Under the pieces are notes generated by a model. That model searched no databases. It worked only from the letters and a program-made list of their open reading frames with translations, and had not been told where the DNA came from. Position numbers and translations under genes: made by a program. From assembly GCF_947492555.1 (NCBI RefSeq), contig NZ_CANLNE010000002.1:735501-799500 (forward strand): a stretch of 64,000 bases of DNA, in the 5' to 3' direction. This document shows positions 52,492 to 61,594 of this stretch, piece after piece (position 1 is the first letter of the stretch; each line of letters starts with the position of its first letter). This DNA is from an uncultured Roseobacter sp. (lineage in GTDB: Bacteria; Pseudomonadota; Alphaproteobacteria; Rhodobacterales; Rhodobacteraceae).

Positions 52492-53583
52492 GTGACCGGT
52501 AAATATCATCAGGGACTTCCCCCACCACCGCCTGCTCCGGCACGGGCGGTGGCTGCACCGCTGGCACGGGACATCTTTGGCAATGAAATCCCGCCACAGC
52601 CCGGCGCGCAGCCGCAGCAACCCTTTCAGGACCCGGCCGCGGAGAAGAAACCGCCCCGCGAAAAGGCCACCGATGCGCTGGGGCGGCGCACGGGCGCGTT
52701 GCTTGACGAAATCGACTTCCCGGCCTTTGTCGCCTCCCTCGTTGACGGCACCTTCAACGGTATCACCGACAGCGCCATCCGGCAGATGGAAGCCTACGCC
52801 GATCTGGTGGCCGCTGTTGCCAAGCCGCTGGACCAGTTTGCCCGCGAAAACGTGACCCGCAATCAGGCGCGGGACTGGCTGGCAGAACAGTATCCCGGTG
52901 ACGTGCAGCTGGTGAACACCGGCAATGAATACCAACTAACACCACGCGGTGCCTCCGAGGAGGAGTTCACCGAACCGCCCAGCTGGCTGGCGGATTTCGG
53001 TCTGGACGGCAATGAGCTGTCGGGCGAGTTTCTGGAACAATCCGTGCTGCCCGCCGCGCGCGAAAGGGTGGCGCAACAACGGCTGTCAACGCTGGCGACC
53101 ATGGTGTTGACCGGCATGAACCGCGTCGTGGTCAAGGACGGCACCATTGGCGCGCGGCTGCGGTTCCGCGCCGCCGCCTCGGACAGCGTTGCGCTGGATT
53201 TCGCGACCTCGAACGATCCCGCATCCGGGCAGACGCAATGGGGGCGGCGCGGCACACAGCGCGGGTCCGCCGTGACCAAAGTGTCGACCATCGACGTCAA
53301 CGCGCAGTCGGATTCCGAGCTGGAAGCGCGCCTTTATGGCGATGTAAAAATCAACTTTGCCTCCGAGACCCTGCCGCTCGACCGCTTCATGGATCAGGCG
53401 GAAATGGCTATTCTGGAGCGCCACTCCCGCAACCGGGCCGCCATCGCGCGGGCCGAACAGCAGCCGATTGCACCGGTACCGGCACCAGCCGCCGCCCCTG
53501 CACCAGTGGCACCACAACCGGTCGCACCGGCCCCTGCGGCGCTCCCACCCGCGCCTAACCCGCAGGGAGGCGGCGGATCATGA
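52492..53583 (+). CDS. paralogue 1 of the FVGGLI/RQQM family (unknown function)
   Basis: The 363-residue protein has a Pro-rich N-terminus and then a helical core (DFPAFVASLVDGTFNGITDS, residues 75-94), with RQMEAYADLVAAVAKPLDQF and ending ARDWLAEQYPGD (about 136). A second conserved block, LATMVLTGMNRVVVKDGTI, falls near 201-219, and DVKINFASETLPLDRF near 284-299. The C-terminus is Pro/Ala-rich. The same three blocks occur in the proteins at 58976, 60368 and 62630. This is the most divergent copy: it lacks the N-terminal helical module and reads ASETLPLDRF where others have KSDYLPLEKM. The GTG start is supported by AGGGAG. Confidence 0.75.
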   Translation: MTGKYHQGLPPPPPAPARAVAAPLARDIFGNEIPPQPGAQPQQPFQDPAAEKKPPREKATDALGRRTGALLDEIDFPAFVASLVDGTFNGITDSAIRQMEAYADLVAAVAKPLDQFARENVTRNQARDWLAEQYPGDVQLVNTGNEYQLTPRGASEEEFTEPPSWLADFGLDGNELSGEFLEQSVLPAARERVAQQRLSTLATMVLTGMNRVVVKDGTIGARLRFRAAASDSVALDFATSNDPASGQTQWGRRGTQRGSAVTKVSTIDVNAQSDSELEARLYGDVKINFASETLPLDRFMDQAEMAILERHSRNRAAIARAEQQPIAPVPAPAAAPAPVAPQPVAPAPAALPPAPNPQGGGGS

Positions 53584-53828
53584 GCCTTCTGCGTCCCCTG
53601 CACGAAACCCTGACGGATATCGCCGATGGTGCGATGACCGAAACGCTGGTGGCGGCGGGCAATTTGCCACTGCGGGTCACCTCGTTGGAAATGTCCGTGC
53701 CGCTGGATGTCCGCTGGGCGGGGGATGAGGGTGTTTTTCAGGCTGATTTCCCGCTGTTCCGGCGTCGCACGGCATTTGATCCGGAACCCGCACAGCTGAC
53801 CATCACGCTAGGGGAGGCGCCGGTATGA
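53580..53828 (+). CDS. small beta-rich protein (82 residues)
   Basis: An N-terminal helix (about residues 5-22) precedes several predicted strands, notably LRVTSLEMSVPLDVRW (about 31-46) and AFDPEPAQLTITLGEA near the end. The helix-then-sheet layout and the LRVTSLEMSVPLDV strand pair resemble the N-terminal part of the next protein and, more loosely, the Trypco2-type domain that accompanies proteases in bacterial conflict systems. It overlaps both neighbours by ATGA, so its ratio to them is probably fixed by coupling. Confidence 0.7.
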   Translation: MSLLRPLHETLTDIADGAMTETLVAAGNLPLRVTSLEMSVPLDVRWAGDEGVFQADFPLFRRRTAFDPEPAQLTITLGEAPV

Positions 53829-54652
53829 ACGCGCAGGCGACCCTCCCGCTCGAAAACTTCATCCAGGCGGTGCAGAGCCAGCTGGACAAGGCGCAATCGG
53901 CCATGGCCGTCAAAGCGCGCAACCTGAACCTGCCGATGACCTTTGCCATCAAGGACATCAACCTTGATCTGCGGGCGCATGTGGAGTTCGCTGCGGGGGA
54001 AATCCGCATACGGCCTGCGGGCGCGGATGAGAAAGAAGCCAGCGTGTTTCACATCGTGTTCACGGCCATCACCCGCCCGATGATCGAGGAAAACGCCGCC
54101 GCCTTCGCCACGGACCCCGATGATCAGGCGCTGGATACGCTCGATGAGGATTTGACCGAGGAAGAGCGGCGCAAGCTGGAATGGGTCGGCGTGCGCACCG
54201 TGGGCAAGCTGCGCGAATTGGAACGCAAGGGCATTGGCGGCGAGATTGGGCGAGTCACCAACCTGCCCGTGGACCGGTTGCGCAAGGCGCTGCGCCGCGC
54301 TGCCTCGCCGATGGTTGAGGATGTATCGCCGGTGGATCGTGACGATGACACTCCCGGTCAATTGCGCCGCATCCTGCGGGTCCGGGGCCGCAACCTGACC
54401 GAGGAGGGGCGTACGCCTGCCGTCCGCATCGACGGACGACCCACGCCGATCCTCAAGGCAACACCGCGAGAGATCCTGCTGGCACCCGAGGCAGACCAAT
54501 GGTCGGGCGAGATGCAGGTGGAAGCAGCACCGGACCTGGCCACCTCCATGAGTTTTGACCTGTCGGCCTTTTCAACACCCGTGGCACCTGTTTCATCGCC
54601 GCCGAATGGCTCGGCAGGGACCCTGCCACCAGCACCGGAGGGCGTGTCATGA
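53825..54652 (+). CDS. adaptor-like protein: Trypco2-like, helix-hairpin-helix-like and IPT/TIG-like parts
   Basis: The 275-residue protein has an N-terminal helix plus beta segment (residues 8-85; LENFIQAVQSQLDKAQ then LPMTFAIKDINLDLRAHVEF). This pattern resembles Trypco2, a trypsin-co-occurring domain of conflict systems. A helix-hairpin-helix-like stretch (residues 115-160, VGVRTVGKLRELERKGIGGE) follows, then an IPT/TIG-like beta domain (about 177-235, RRILRVRGRNLTEEGRTPAV). There are no catalytic residues. It is coupled by ATGA overlaps to the upstream small protein and the downstream S8 protease, so it is likely an adaptor that presents or restrains the protease. Confidence 0.65.
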   Translation: MNAQATLPLENFIQAVQSQLDKAQSAMAVKARNLNLPMTFAIKDINLDLRAHVEFAAGEIRIRPAGADEKEASVFHIVFTAITRPMIEENAAAFATDPDDQALDTLDEDLTEEERRKLEWVGVRTVGKLRELERKGIGGEIGRVTNLPVDRLRKALRRAASPMVEDVSPVDRDDDTPGQLRRILRVRGRNLTEEGRTPAVRIDGRPTPILKATPREILLAPEADQWSGEMQVEAAPDLATSMSFDLSAFSTPVAPVSSPPNGSAGTLPPAPEGVS

Positions 54653-56097
54653 ACCTTCTGATGCCCTGGGCCGACCCCGATGACCGGGTGTATTCCTCTC
54701 CCACCAGCCTGCTTGTCAAGATGCGGCTGGGGGAGGCGCCCGACCATGCGCCGGCGCTTCTGGATGTGCATGACTGCTGCCATGATCCCGCGCATCATCT
54801 GGATCGCGGCCCCATTGATCGCATCCTCTCGCGCTATGCCGGGGCGGTCCGCGCCGCGCGGCTGCATTGTGCGGCCTGCAGCCAGTACCATCGCGGCCAT
54901 CGACATCACGGCTATGACGACGTTGAGCAGATGACCGGCGTGGCCCGCACGTTCTTCATCAAAGTGCCGCGCGGCGCCCCGATTGCACGTATATGCGACC
55001 GGTTGCGCCAGATTGCCGCCGTCGAAGCGGTCACGCCGAATTACGTGACCGCGCAGAGCATGGATGTTGAACCGGGGCTGGAGCGACCGCGCGCGACCAA
55101 TGACGCGACCGCATGGCACCCGCGTAACATGGTGGGCGCTGCGGAGGCTTTGGAGCACGAGCCCGGCGATCCGGGCATCCTGATCGGGGTGATCGACAGC
55201 GGTCTGGCGCAGGGGCATCCCGAATTGGCGGGCCGTGTGCGGGAGGGTGGATTTGATACCGTCAAACTGCACAGCACCGATGTGGCCCCGGGGGTGCATC
55301 TGCTGGGCGACTACACCGAGAACGACCCGCATCCGGTGGATGATTTCGTCGGGCACGGCATGGGGTGCGCTGGGATCATTGCCGCCCTTGGCCTTGATAT
55401 GCCGCCGGGTCTTGCGGGGCAGTGTCGCGTGCTGCCGATGCGCGCGCTGGGGGCGGCGAAGCTACCGGACAAGGTTCTGCCCGTGGGGCTCGGCGCGCTG
55501 TCGGATCTCGACCTGGCGATCACGCTGGCGGTCAATCTGGGCGCCAAGGTGCTGAACCTCAGCTTTGGCACCAGCGATGCCGCGCTGGCCCCGAACAGCC
55601 CGCGTCCGCATGAGGATACGATCCGATATGCGGTGGCGCGGGGATGCGTGATTGTCGTGGCCTCGGGAAATTCCGGGCGCGAGGAACGCTTCTGGCCCGC
55701 CGCCTACCCGGAGGTCATCACCGTCGGAGCCGTGGATGCCACGGGCCAGCCTGCCGCCTTTTCCACCCGCGGCGATCACGTGACGCTGTCAGCACCTGGC
55801 GCGCGCATCCTGACGACGTCGTTGGGCAGCTACCAATATGCCACGGGCACCAGCTTTGCCGCGCCCTTTGTCGCCGGTGCCGCCGCCTTGCTGGTATCGC
55901 GTGCCGCGCGCATGTCGCGCCCGCTGGACGGCCGGCAGGTGCGCGACATTCTCATCCGTTCCTGCCAGCCGTTTCCCGGCGGGGCGCCTCATTCCGGTGC
56001 GGGGGCGGGTATTCTCGATGCCGCCGCCGCGCTGACCACCCTGGACGAGATGATCGTCCATTCACCCGGAGAGATGGGAGGACAGCATGTGCATTGA
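54649..56097 (+). CDS. subtilisin-like serine protease (S8 family), cytoplasmic
   Basis: The 482-residue protein has a complete S8 triad: Asp183 in IGVIDSGLAQGHPEL, His236 in DDFVGHGMGCAG and Ser402 in GTSFAAPFVAGAAALL, with the oxyanion Asn341 in VASGNSG. There is no signal peptide. The first 150 residues look like a prodomain or adaptor and hold two His/Cys-rich clusters (HDCCHDPAHH at 41-50 and HCAACSQYHRGHRHH at 73-87), which might bind a metal. Cytoplasmic S8 proteases occur in bacterial conflict and effector systems. It follows the adaptor-like gene by ATGA overlap. Confidence 0.9.
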   Translation: MNLLMPWADPDDRVYSSPTSLLVKMRLGEAPDHAPALLDVHDCCHDPAHHLDRGPIDRILSRYAGAVRAARLHCAACSQYHRGHRHHGYDDVEQMTGVARTFFIKVPRGAPIARICDRLRQIAAVEAVTPNYVTAQSMDVEPGLERPRATNDATAWHPRNMVGAAEALEHEPGDPGILIGVIDSGLAQGHPELAGRVREGGFDTVKLHSTDVAPGVHLLGDYTENDPHPVDDFVGHGMGCAGIIAALGLDMPPGLAGQCRVLPMRALGAAKLPDKVLPVGLGALSDLDLAITLAVNLGAKVLNLSFGTSDAALAPNSPRPHEDTIRYAVARGCVIVVASGNSGREERFWPAAYPEVITVGAVDATGQPAAFSTRGDHVTLSAPGARILTTSLGSYQYATGTSFAAPFVAGAAALLVSRAARMSRPLDGRQVRDILIRSCQPFPGGAPHSGAGAGILDAAAALTTLDEMIVHSPGEMGGQHVH

Positions 56098-56153
56098 GCT
56101 GATCCTGTTCCCCCGTCCGATCCCGCCATCGAGCACAATCAAGGAGACTTGAC

Positions 56154-57905
56154 ATGGCACTTTACAAAACCCGTTTCCGCGATATTGCATTGCGGGAGAT
56201 CAAGGAACACCTCAAACTGACCAACCGCAAAGCGCAGTTGGACAAGAAGATCGCAGACAAGCTGCAACTGGCGCAGACTGAGCAGGAAGAGCTCGACCGC
56301 ATCAACAGGGTGCTGAAGGTCATCGACGCGGCCACGGACCCCAAGGAAACCGCCAACCCGCTGTTCGCCGCCTTCCGCTACCTGATGCAGGACGAGGATT
56401 GCGCCAACAAGGAAACGCTTGTCGCGCATGATGACGGCAGGCTGAAGTTTGCGAAACTGGCATCCGACAGTTCCAAGACGCCCAAGATGTCCGCGGTGTC
56501 ATCGCCCAAGGATGAGAACATCGTTCTGGCGGCCCTGACCCTTGGCATCTTGGAGCTGGAAGGCACAGAGGCGCCACAGATCATCGCGGCGTCCAGCCCG
56601 GTGCCTGCAGGGTTCTGCATTGTCCCGGACCGGTCGGACACGCGCTGGAACAGCGTCTCGCAGGCCTTTTATTCAGCTTTGGGCGAAGCCAAGGGCATGG
56701 AAGACCTTGCCCGTCTGGTGCTGCCGATCCTTGCAGAGGAGGGTAATGCGGACGGTCGCGGCGGTCGTGACCCAGAGGTGATGGTCCGCGAGTTCGCGGA
56801 GATCATGCGCGAACTGGTACGGCGTGGCGTGTCGGCGGATGAAATCCAACTGCGCCGCCGCGTGAACGAGGCGCTGAACCGCTTTCAGCATATCGACGAG
56901 GCCGGGCCCTATACCCGCGTCGCCACCCGCGACAACGGCATCAACCCGCCCGATCTGGAAGCACTGGACCGCTACAACCTCGTGCCGGAAAACATCCGGC
57001 TGATGGGGGTCATGTTCGTCTCGGCGATGTTCGATGAAATCCGGGCATTCCAATGCCTTGACTACTGTGTCGAGGCCAGCCAGCGGGGCGAGATTGTCCT
57101 TGTCGGCAACAACGACGTGGGCCAGTGGCTGTTCAACTACTGGCGTGACGCGCCCAACCGGTTGAGCGATCTGGAGCGGCGCACGTTCCTGTCGCAGACC
57201 ATCGGTGTGCCGGGTGGCGAGCCGGGGTATTCGCGCAATGAAAATGCGCAACCGCTGATGCTGCATCTCTGCAGCAACGTCTCGAAGCTGATCACCCAGT
57301 ACCGCGAGGCGGAAAACGTGTCGTTCATCTTCCAGCAACGCGCCCGCAAGGCCGCGCGCGATCTGGCGGCGAACCTGTCATTGCACGGCTACGGCATGGC
57401 CTACTACGCCGCAGGCGAGTTGCAGAAACAGCTGAACTTCGTGATCGATGTGCTGAGCCATCCGGAAATCCGTGCAAACTTCGGGGCGCGGGATATGTGG
57501 CAGGTCTGTGACCAGATCAACACGCTGCATCTGCCGGGTGGACCGAAAAACACGCTGAAATATCAGACGCTTGCGACCTGTGGGACGATCATCACCGCCT
57601 GGCTGGCCAATAACGCCCATCACATCATGTCGAGCACGGGCCAGCTTCTGGACATGGGTGAGGTGCGCAATCCGTCACCCTATCCGCCCGGTCAGAAGGC
57701 GATCACCCATCCCAATGATTTCGACTTCGTGAATGCCTGCGAGCTTTACCTGTCGGAATACGCGATCCCGGATACGGAGACCAACCAGTATGCCGCGATG
57801 CGTGCTGCAGAAGAGCAACCGTCCCGGCCCATTCAAATGCCCTCTGTTGTGCAGGAGATCGTGGGCGACATTGGCGACCTTGGCATCGGTCTGAGCCGTC
57901 ACTGA
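56154..57905 (+). CDS. unknown helical protein, larger member of a paralogous pair
   Basis: The 583-residue protein starts with a probable coiled coil (about residues 10-58, rich in Lys/Glu/Gln/Leu) and is predicted mostly helical. Its segment 397-488, with RKAARDLAANLSLHGYGM, HPEIRANFGARDMWQV and GTIITAWLANNA, aligns with residues 186-275 of the protein at 61594. I recognise no family, no nucleotide-binding motif and no membrane helix. AAGGAG precedes the ATG. The 56-bp gap after the protease gene holds only a 21-codon frame. Confidence 0.75.
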   Translation: MALYKTRFRDIALREIKEHLKLTNRKAQLDKKIADKLQLAQTEQEELDRINRVLKVIDAATDPKETANPLFAAFRYLMQDEDCANKETLVAHDDGRLKFAKLASDSSKTPKMSAVSSPKDENIVLAALTLGILELEGTEAPQIIAASSPVPAGFCIVPDRSDTRWNSVSQAFYSALGEAKGMEDLARLVLPILAEEGNADGRGGRDPEVMVREFAEIMRELVRRGVSADEIQLRRRVNEALNRFQHIDEAGPYTRVATRDNGINPPDLEALDRYNLVPENIRLMGVMFVSAMFDEIRAFQCLDYCVEASQRGEIVLVGNNDVGQWLFNYWRDAPNRLSDLERRTFLSQTIGVPGGEPGYSRNENAQPLMLHLCSNVSKLITQYREAENVSFIFQQRARKAARDLAANLSLHGYGMAYYAAGELQKQLNFVIDVLSHPEIRANFGARDMWQVCDQINTLHLPGGPKNTLKYQTLATCGTIITAWLANNAHHIMSSTGQLLDMGEVRNPSPYPPGQKAITHPNDFDFVNACELYLSEYAIPDTETNQYAAMRAAEEQPSRPIQMPSVVQEIVGDIGDLGIGLSRH

Positions 57906-57926
57906 AGCCCAGAGAGGAGACATGTT

Positions 57927-58958
57927 ATGTTTACGCATCCATTGGCCAACCGGGTCAAACACAAGCTGTCGCGATGGGCCGATCATCTGAACACGGCCAA
58001 TCCGGCGGGCGACCTGGAACCGCTGCTTGAACGAACGTTCGTGCGGGATGACCCCGCTGCTTACGGGCGCAACATGCTGATGCCCATGGCCCTGCCGGTT
58101 GAGCCGTCCTTTGCGGAGGATCAGCCGGACAAAATGCGCATCACGCTCCAGCCGCTGCCGCCCGAAGCGCCGGGGATCGACCGGCGCGACACGGTCACGG
58201 CGGCCATGCGGTCTTTTGTTAACGGGCTGGCGGGGCGCGAGGCGGTGCGCTGGTTCGATCAGGCCTCGGAACCGCACCGCGGGTTTCATGGCAACGCCGC
58301 GCTGAACTATGGTGCTTTCTTTGGCACCGCGCATGACCGCAACGGGCTGCACACCACCAAGGTCTACTATGAGACGCCGGAGGGGCAGGGGGCCATCGAC
58401 GGGCTACCGCCTAATCTGGTGCGGGTTGTGATGACCGCGCTGCAGGGCATTCCGGGCCTCAAGCCGCTCTTTACCACCATCGCCGCGCGCCGTGATGCGG
58501 GCGAGCAGCGCCTGACTTTCGCCTGCACCACACCGCTGAAGTTATCGGATTTGCAGCCGACGCTGGATGTGCTGGGGTTGGGGCACCGTTTGGGCAGTAT
58601 CATGCAGACGCTGGGTCTGGTTCTGGGGGGCAAGTTCGACCTGCCCGCGCACAGCACGCTTTTGGCCTTTGGCCACGGGCCTGCGGGGCCGGATTTTGAA
58701 ATCTACGTGCTGCTGAGTGCCATCGACGATGTGCCGCCCAGCTTTCTAAGCCTGCTGACAATGGGGCTGGCGGAACGGCCCAGATCCCTGCGGGCGCTGG
58801 AGCGCTGGATGGGCGCGCTGACTCCCGAGGATGACTATTGGCCGGGGCGTTTTTCGATCATCAGCCTGCGGACCAACCGCGTCAGCCCGCCGCGCGTGAG
58901 CCTCTACCTGCGCCCCGCGGAATTCGAACTTCCCACGCCCGAGCAGACAGCCGCCTGA
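57927..58958 (+). CDS. unknown protein (343 residues)
   Basis: No family was recognised. The protein has alternating strands and helices, with GLHTTKVYYETPEG near residue 140, RLTFACTTPLKLSDLQPTLD near 195 and a C-terminal strand pair RFSIISLRTNRVSPPRVSLYLRP (310-332, with SLYLRP as the last strand). The K-x-Y-Y and S-L-Y-L-R strands are faintly reminiscent of PT-barrel prenyltransferases, but the resemblance is too weak for a call. AGAGGAGA lies eight bases before the ATG. It sits between the helical protein and the second family paralogue, so it belongs to the operon. Confidence 0.7.
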   Translation: MFTHPLANRVKHKLSRWADHLNTANPAGDLEPLLERTFVRDDPAAYGRNMLMPMALPVEPSFAEDQPDKMRITLQPLPPEAPGIDRRDTVTAAMRSFVNGLAGREAVRWFDQASEPHRGFHGNAALNYGAFFGTAHDRNGLHTTKVYYETPEGQGAIDGLPPNLVRVVMTALQGIPGLKPLFTTIAARRDAGEQRLTFACTTPLKLSDLQPTLDVLGLGHRLGSIMQTLGLVLGGKFDLPAHSTLLAFGHGPAGPDFEIYVLLSAIDDVPPSFLSLLTMGLAERPRSLRALERWMGALTPEDDYWPGRFSIISLRTNRVSPPRVSLYLRPAEFELPTPEQTAA

Positions 58959-58975
58959 CATAAGGAGCGCGTCCC

Positions 58976-60355
58976 ATGTTTAATATTGCCCCACCGGCTC
59001 CTGCCGCCGCCCTTCAGAAAGGTAACGCACCGAACATCCATGTGCGCCGCAAAGTACGCGATCTACTGGAGAAGTCTGAGGCTTTTCAGGCGCTGGATGA
59101 CAAGGAACGCCAGACCTTTGCGAACAACATGACGAAGGTGGCCGATTTCCTCGCCAGCCCGATGGGGGTTCCCGGCAATACCATTCCCGGTGGGATGGGC
59201 ACCACGGCCAGTGCGCTTGAGGACGATCCGCAACCGGTGCAGGAGGCGACCTTTCAGGAACGCATGGACGCGGTGGAAGACGTGGCCGCAGGTCCCTTCC
59301 GGGCCGAAGCCGCCCGTGAAGGTGCCGAAGTTGCCGGGCTGCTGCTCGACCAGGTTCGGTTCGATGATTTCGTTGGTGGGCTGATCCAGAATGTCTTCCA
59401 GAGTATCGTGCAATCGTCCATGGAACAGATGGAGCAATATCAGGAACTGATCGCTTCTGTCGCGCAAAGCCTTGATTCCTTCATGGATCAGCATGTGTCC
59501 GAAAATCAGGGTCGCGACCATATGGTCGACAAGTTCCCCGATCTGTTCGAAATCGGCATGGATGACTGGGGCGGTTTTGACGACGGCCCCGCACAACCCA
59601 AACTCAAGCTGCGCGAGGGGGTTGAGGAAGATGCGGCCCTGCGCAAGGTCAACAATTCGATCAGCTTTGAAAATGGCGAGCTGAAGACGCTCGATCTGAG
59701 CGATGAGAACGTCGAGAAGGCGCTGGTGCACAATGCCCGGCTGCAACTGGCCAAGCAGCGCCAGCAGATGATGGCCTCGCTGATCCTGATGGGGATCAAC
59801 CGGATCGTGGTGACCGACGGTCGGATTTCGGCGAAAATCCTCTATGATTTCCGCGCCGGGGACCGTCAGATTTCACGTCGGTCGGCGACGGCGATGGATG
59901 TGGCCCGCGATGCGGACGGCAATGTCCAGACGGTCAGGTCCGGTGAAAGCGAAATGGAAATCGACTCCAGCAGCGAGCGGCGGGGCCGGAGCTATGATGG
60001 CGATGGCGGCTCCGAAGGCGGGACGCGCAACGCCGAGTTCTATCTCAAGGGCAAGCACAAGTATCAGGACAAGCCGGTGATCACCGCCTCGGCCAGCGCC
60101 ATGACCGGATCGGAGACACAGATCCAGACCAAGGTGCAGCTGGCGGGCAATGTCTCCGTCAACTTCAAATCCGACTATCTGCCGCTGGAGAAGATGGCGA
60201 CGCCGGGCATGATCGCTGCGATCCAGGGCAACTCGTCACCGGTTGATCCGAACGTTCTGCCCTCGGCCAGACAGGTGGCACCCGCCTCGGGCGAGACCGC
60301 CAACTCAGGGCAGACCACACCAGGCACCGGGACGCTCCCGGCACCACCATCTTAA
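58976..60355 (+). CDS. paralogue 2 of the FVGGLI/RQQM family
   Basis: The 459-residue protein contains all conserved parts of the family: an N-terminal helical module (residues 22-60, VRRKVRDLLEKSEAFQALDD), an amphipathic helical core (129-194, starting DDFVGGLIQNVFQSIVQSSM and ending DHMVDKFPDLFEI), the block RQQMMASLILMGINRIVVTD (262-281), and C-terminal NVSVNFKSDYLPLEKM (392-407) followed by PGMIAAIQGNSSP. Between the last two blocks lies a polar, Ser/Gly/Asp-rich insert. No signal peptide is present. The repeated helical-plus-beta layout suggests a structural or membrane-active subunit, but no function is known to me. Confidence 0.75.
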   Translation: MFNIAPPAPAAALQKGNAPNIHVRRKVRDLLEKSEAFQALDDKERQTFANNMTKVADFLASPMGVPGNTIPGGMGTTASALEDDPQPVQEATFQERMDAVEDVAAGPFRAEAAREGAEVAGLLLDQVRFDDFVGGLIQNVFQSIVQSSMEQMEQYQELIASVAQSLDSFMDQHVSENQGRDHMVDKFPDLFEIGMDDWGGFDDGPAQPKLKLREGVEEDAALRKVNNSISFENGELKTLDLSDENVEKALVHNARLQLAKQRQQMMASLILMGINRIVVTDGRISAKILYDFRAGDRQISRRSATAMDVARDADGNVQTVRSGESEMEIDSSSERRGRSYDGDGGSEGGTRNAEFYLKGKHKYQDKPVITASASAMTGSETQIQTKVQLAGNVSVNFKSDYLPLEKMATPGMIAAIQGNSSPVDPNVLPSARQVAPASGETANSGQTTPGTGTLPAPPS

Positions 60356-60367
60356 AGGGGCCAGGTG

Positions 60368-61594
60368 ATGCAGCCCGCACATCCTCCTGATTGGACAAGC
60401 GCCGAAGCGCTGGATGCCGCGCGGCGGCAAACCCGTGCGTTTCTGGAGGCAATGCCCAACTACGAGGCGCTGAGCCAGACCGAGAAGCAGGCAATGGCCC
60501 GGAACACGGCCAAGGTTCTGTCCTATATGACCGACCCCGATGGTGTGTTGTCGGAAATCGGTGACGGCGATGTAGCACCACCGCCCGACAGATCGCCACC
60601 CGCCGCGGCCCTATCGGATGCGGCGGTGAATGCCACCAAAGAGGCATTGTCTGAGAGCCCAGGTTTCGCCGGTCAGGATTTTGTTGCCGGCGCGGTGGAG
60701 CAGGGCGTCGAGCAATACGGCGAGCTGATCCAGAAGGTGGATTTCCCCAAATTCGTCGGCGGGCTGATCACCAATGTCTTTCAGGCGATGGTCGAGGCCA
60801 GCATCGAACAGATGCGCGCCTATGGCGAGTTGATCGCGAATGTCAGCAAAACGGTCGATCAGTTTATGGCGGACAACATCGGTCAGGCAGCGGGGCGTGA
60901 CTATCTGGCCGAAAAGTACCCCGGCGAGTTGGGCGTGGGTTTCTTCTCCAGCGCGGACAGCTTCGCCGAAGGGGGCGAAGAGGCCGGTGCCGAGACGCAG
61001 GCGCGGCTGGAAGCGCGTGGCGAAGACCCGGAGGTCTCGCTTGCCCGGATCAGTAAGGAGATGAACGTCAACCCGCCGATATCGGACATATCGGATGCTG
61101 ATGCGGAGCTGCGGCTGGTCACGGCAGCCCGGCTGGAGATGGCCCAGTCCCGCCAGCAACTGCTGAGCTCGATGGTCATGCTGGGCATCAACCGCATTGT
61201 CGTGACCGACGGGTCGATCCGCGCGAAAGTCATCTTTGACATGCGCGCCCATGACACTGCCGGGCGGCAATACACGGCATCGATGCATGACAAGAAAACC
61301 GATGCCTCCTCGTTCAGTGCGCGGGCCGGGTATGGGTCATGGTATTCGCCGGTCTCCGGCTCCATCGGCACCTCGACCAGCAGCGAACATGTTGCCACCG
61401 TCGGCTCCGCCGTGGACGAGACATCGGAATCCAAGGCCGAGGTCAAATCGCGGCTGTCGGGTGAGGTGCGGGTCAACTTCAAATCCGACTACCTGCCGCT
61501 CGAAAAAATGGCGACGCCGGGCATGATCTCTACCATTCAGGGCAATTCCAGCCCGTTCAATCCCAATGCAGACCCAGCCGAGGGAGGCGCGTGA
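60368..61594 (+). CDS. paralogue 3 of the FVGGLI/RQQM family
   Basis: The 408-residue protein parallels its upstream neighbour: helical N-terminus (about 10-55), core FPKFVGGLITNVFQAMVEAS with EQMRAYGELIANVSKTVDQF and GRDYLAEKYPGE (126-187), RQQLLSSMVMLGINRIVVTD (262-281) and VRVNFKSDYLPLEKM near 375-390, then PGMISTIQGNSSP. Of the four copies, 2 and 3 are the closest, sharing the entire KSDYLPLEKMATPGMI stretch. ATG 60368 is chosen over GTG 60365 because GGGG lies seven bases upstream. Its stop overlaps the next start (TGATG). Confidence 0.75.
   Translation: MQPAHPPDWTSAEALDAARRQTRAFLEAMPNYEALSQTEKQAMARNTAKVLSYMTDPDGVLSEIGDGDVAPPPDRSPPAAALSDAAVNATKEALSESPGFAGQDFVAGAVEQGVEQYGELIQKVDFPKFVGGLITNVFQAMVEASIEQMRAYGELIANVSKTVDQFMADNIGQAAGRDYLAEKYPGELGVGFFSSADSFAEGGEEAGAETQARLEARGEDPEVSLARISKEMNVNPPISDISDADAELRLVTAARLEMAQSRQQLLSSMVMLGINRIVVTDGSIRAKVIFDMRAHDTAGRQYTASMHDKKTDASSFSARAGYGSWYSPVSGSIGTSTSSEHVATVGSAVDETSESKAEVKSRLSGEVRVNFKSDYLPLEKMATPGMISTIQGNSSPFNPNADPAEGGA

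Noticed and set aside
56087-56152. 21-codon frame between the S8 protease and the 583-residue protein
   Set aside because: It overlaps the protease end and its 3' end is the Shine-Dalgarno of the next gene; no sequence feature supports a peptide.
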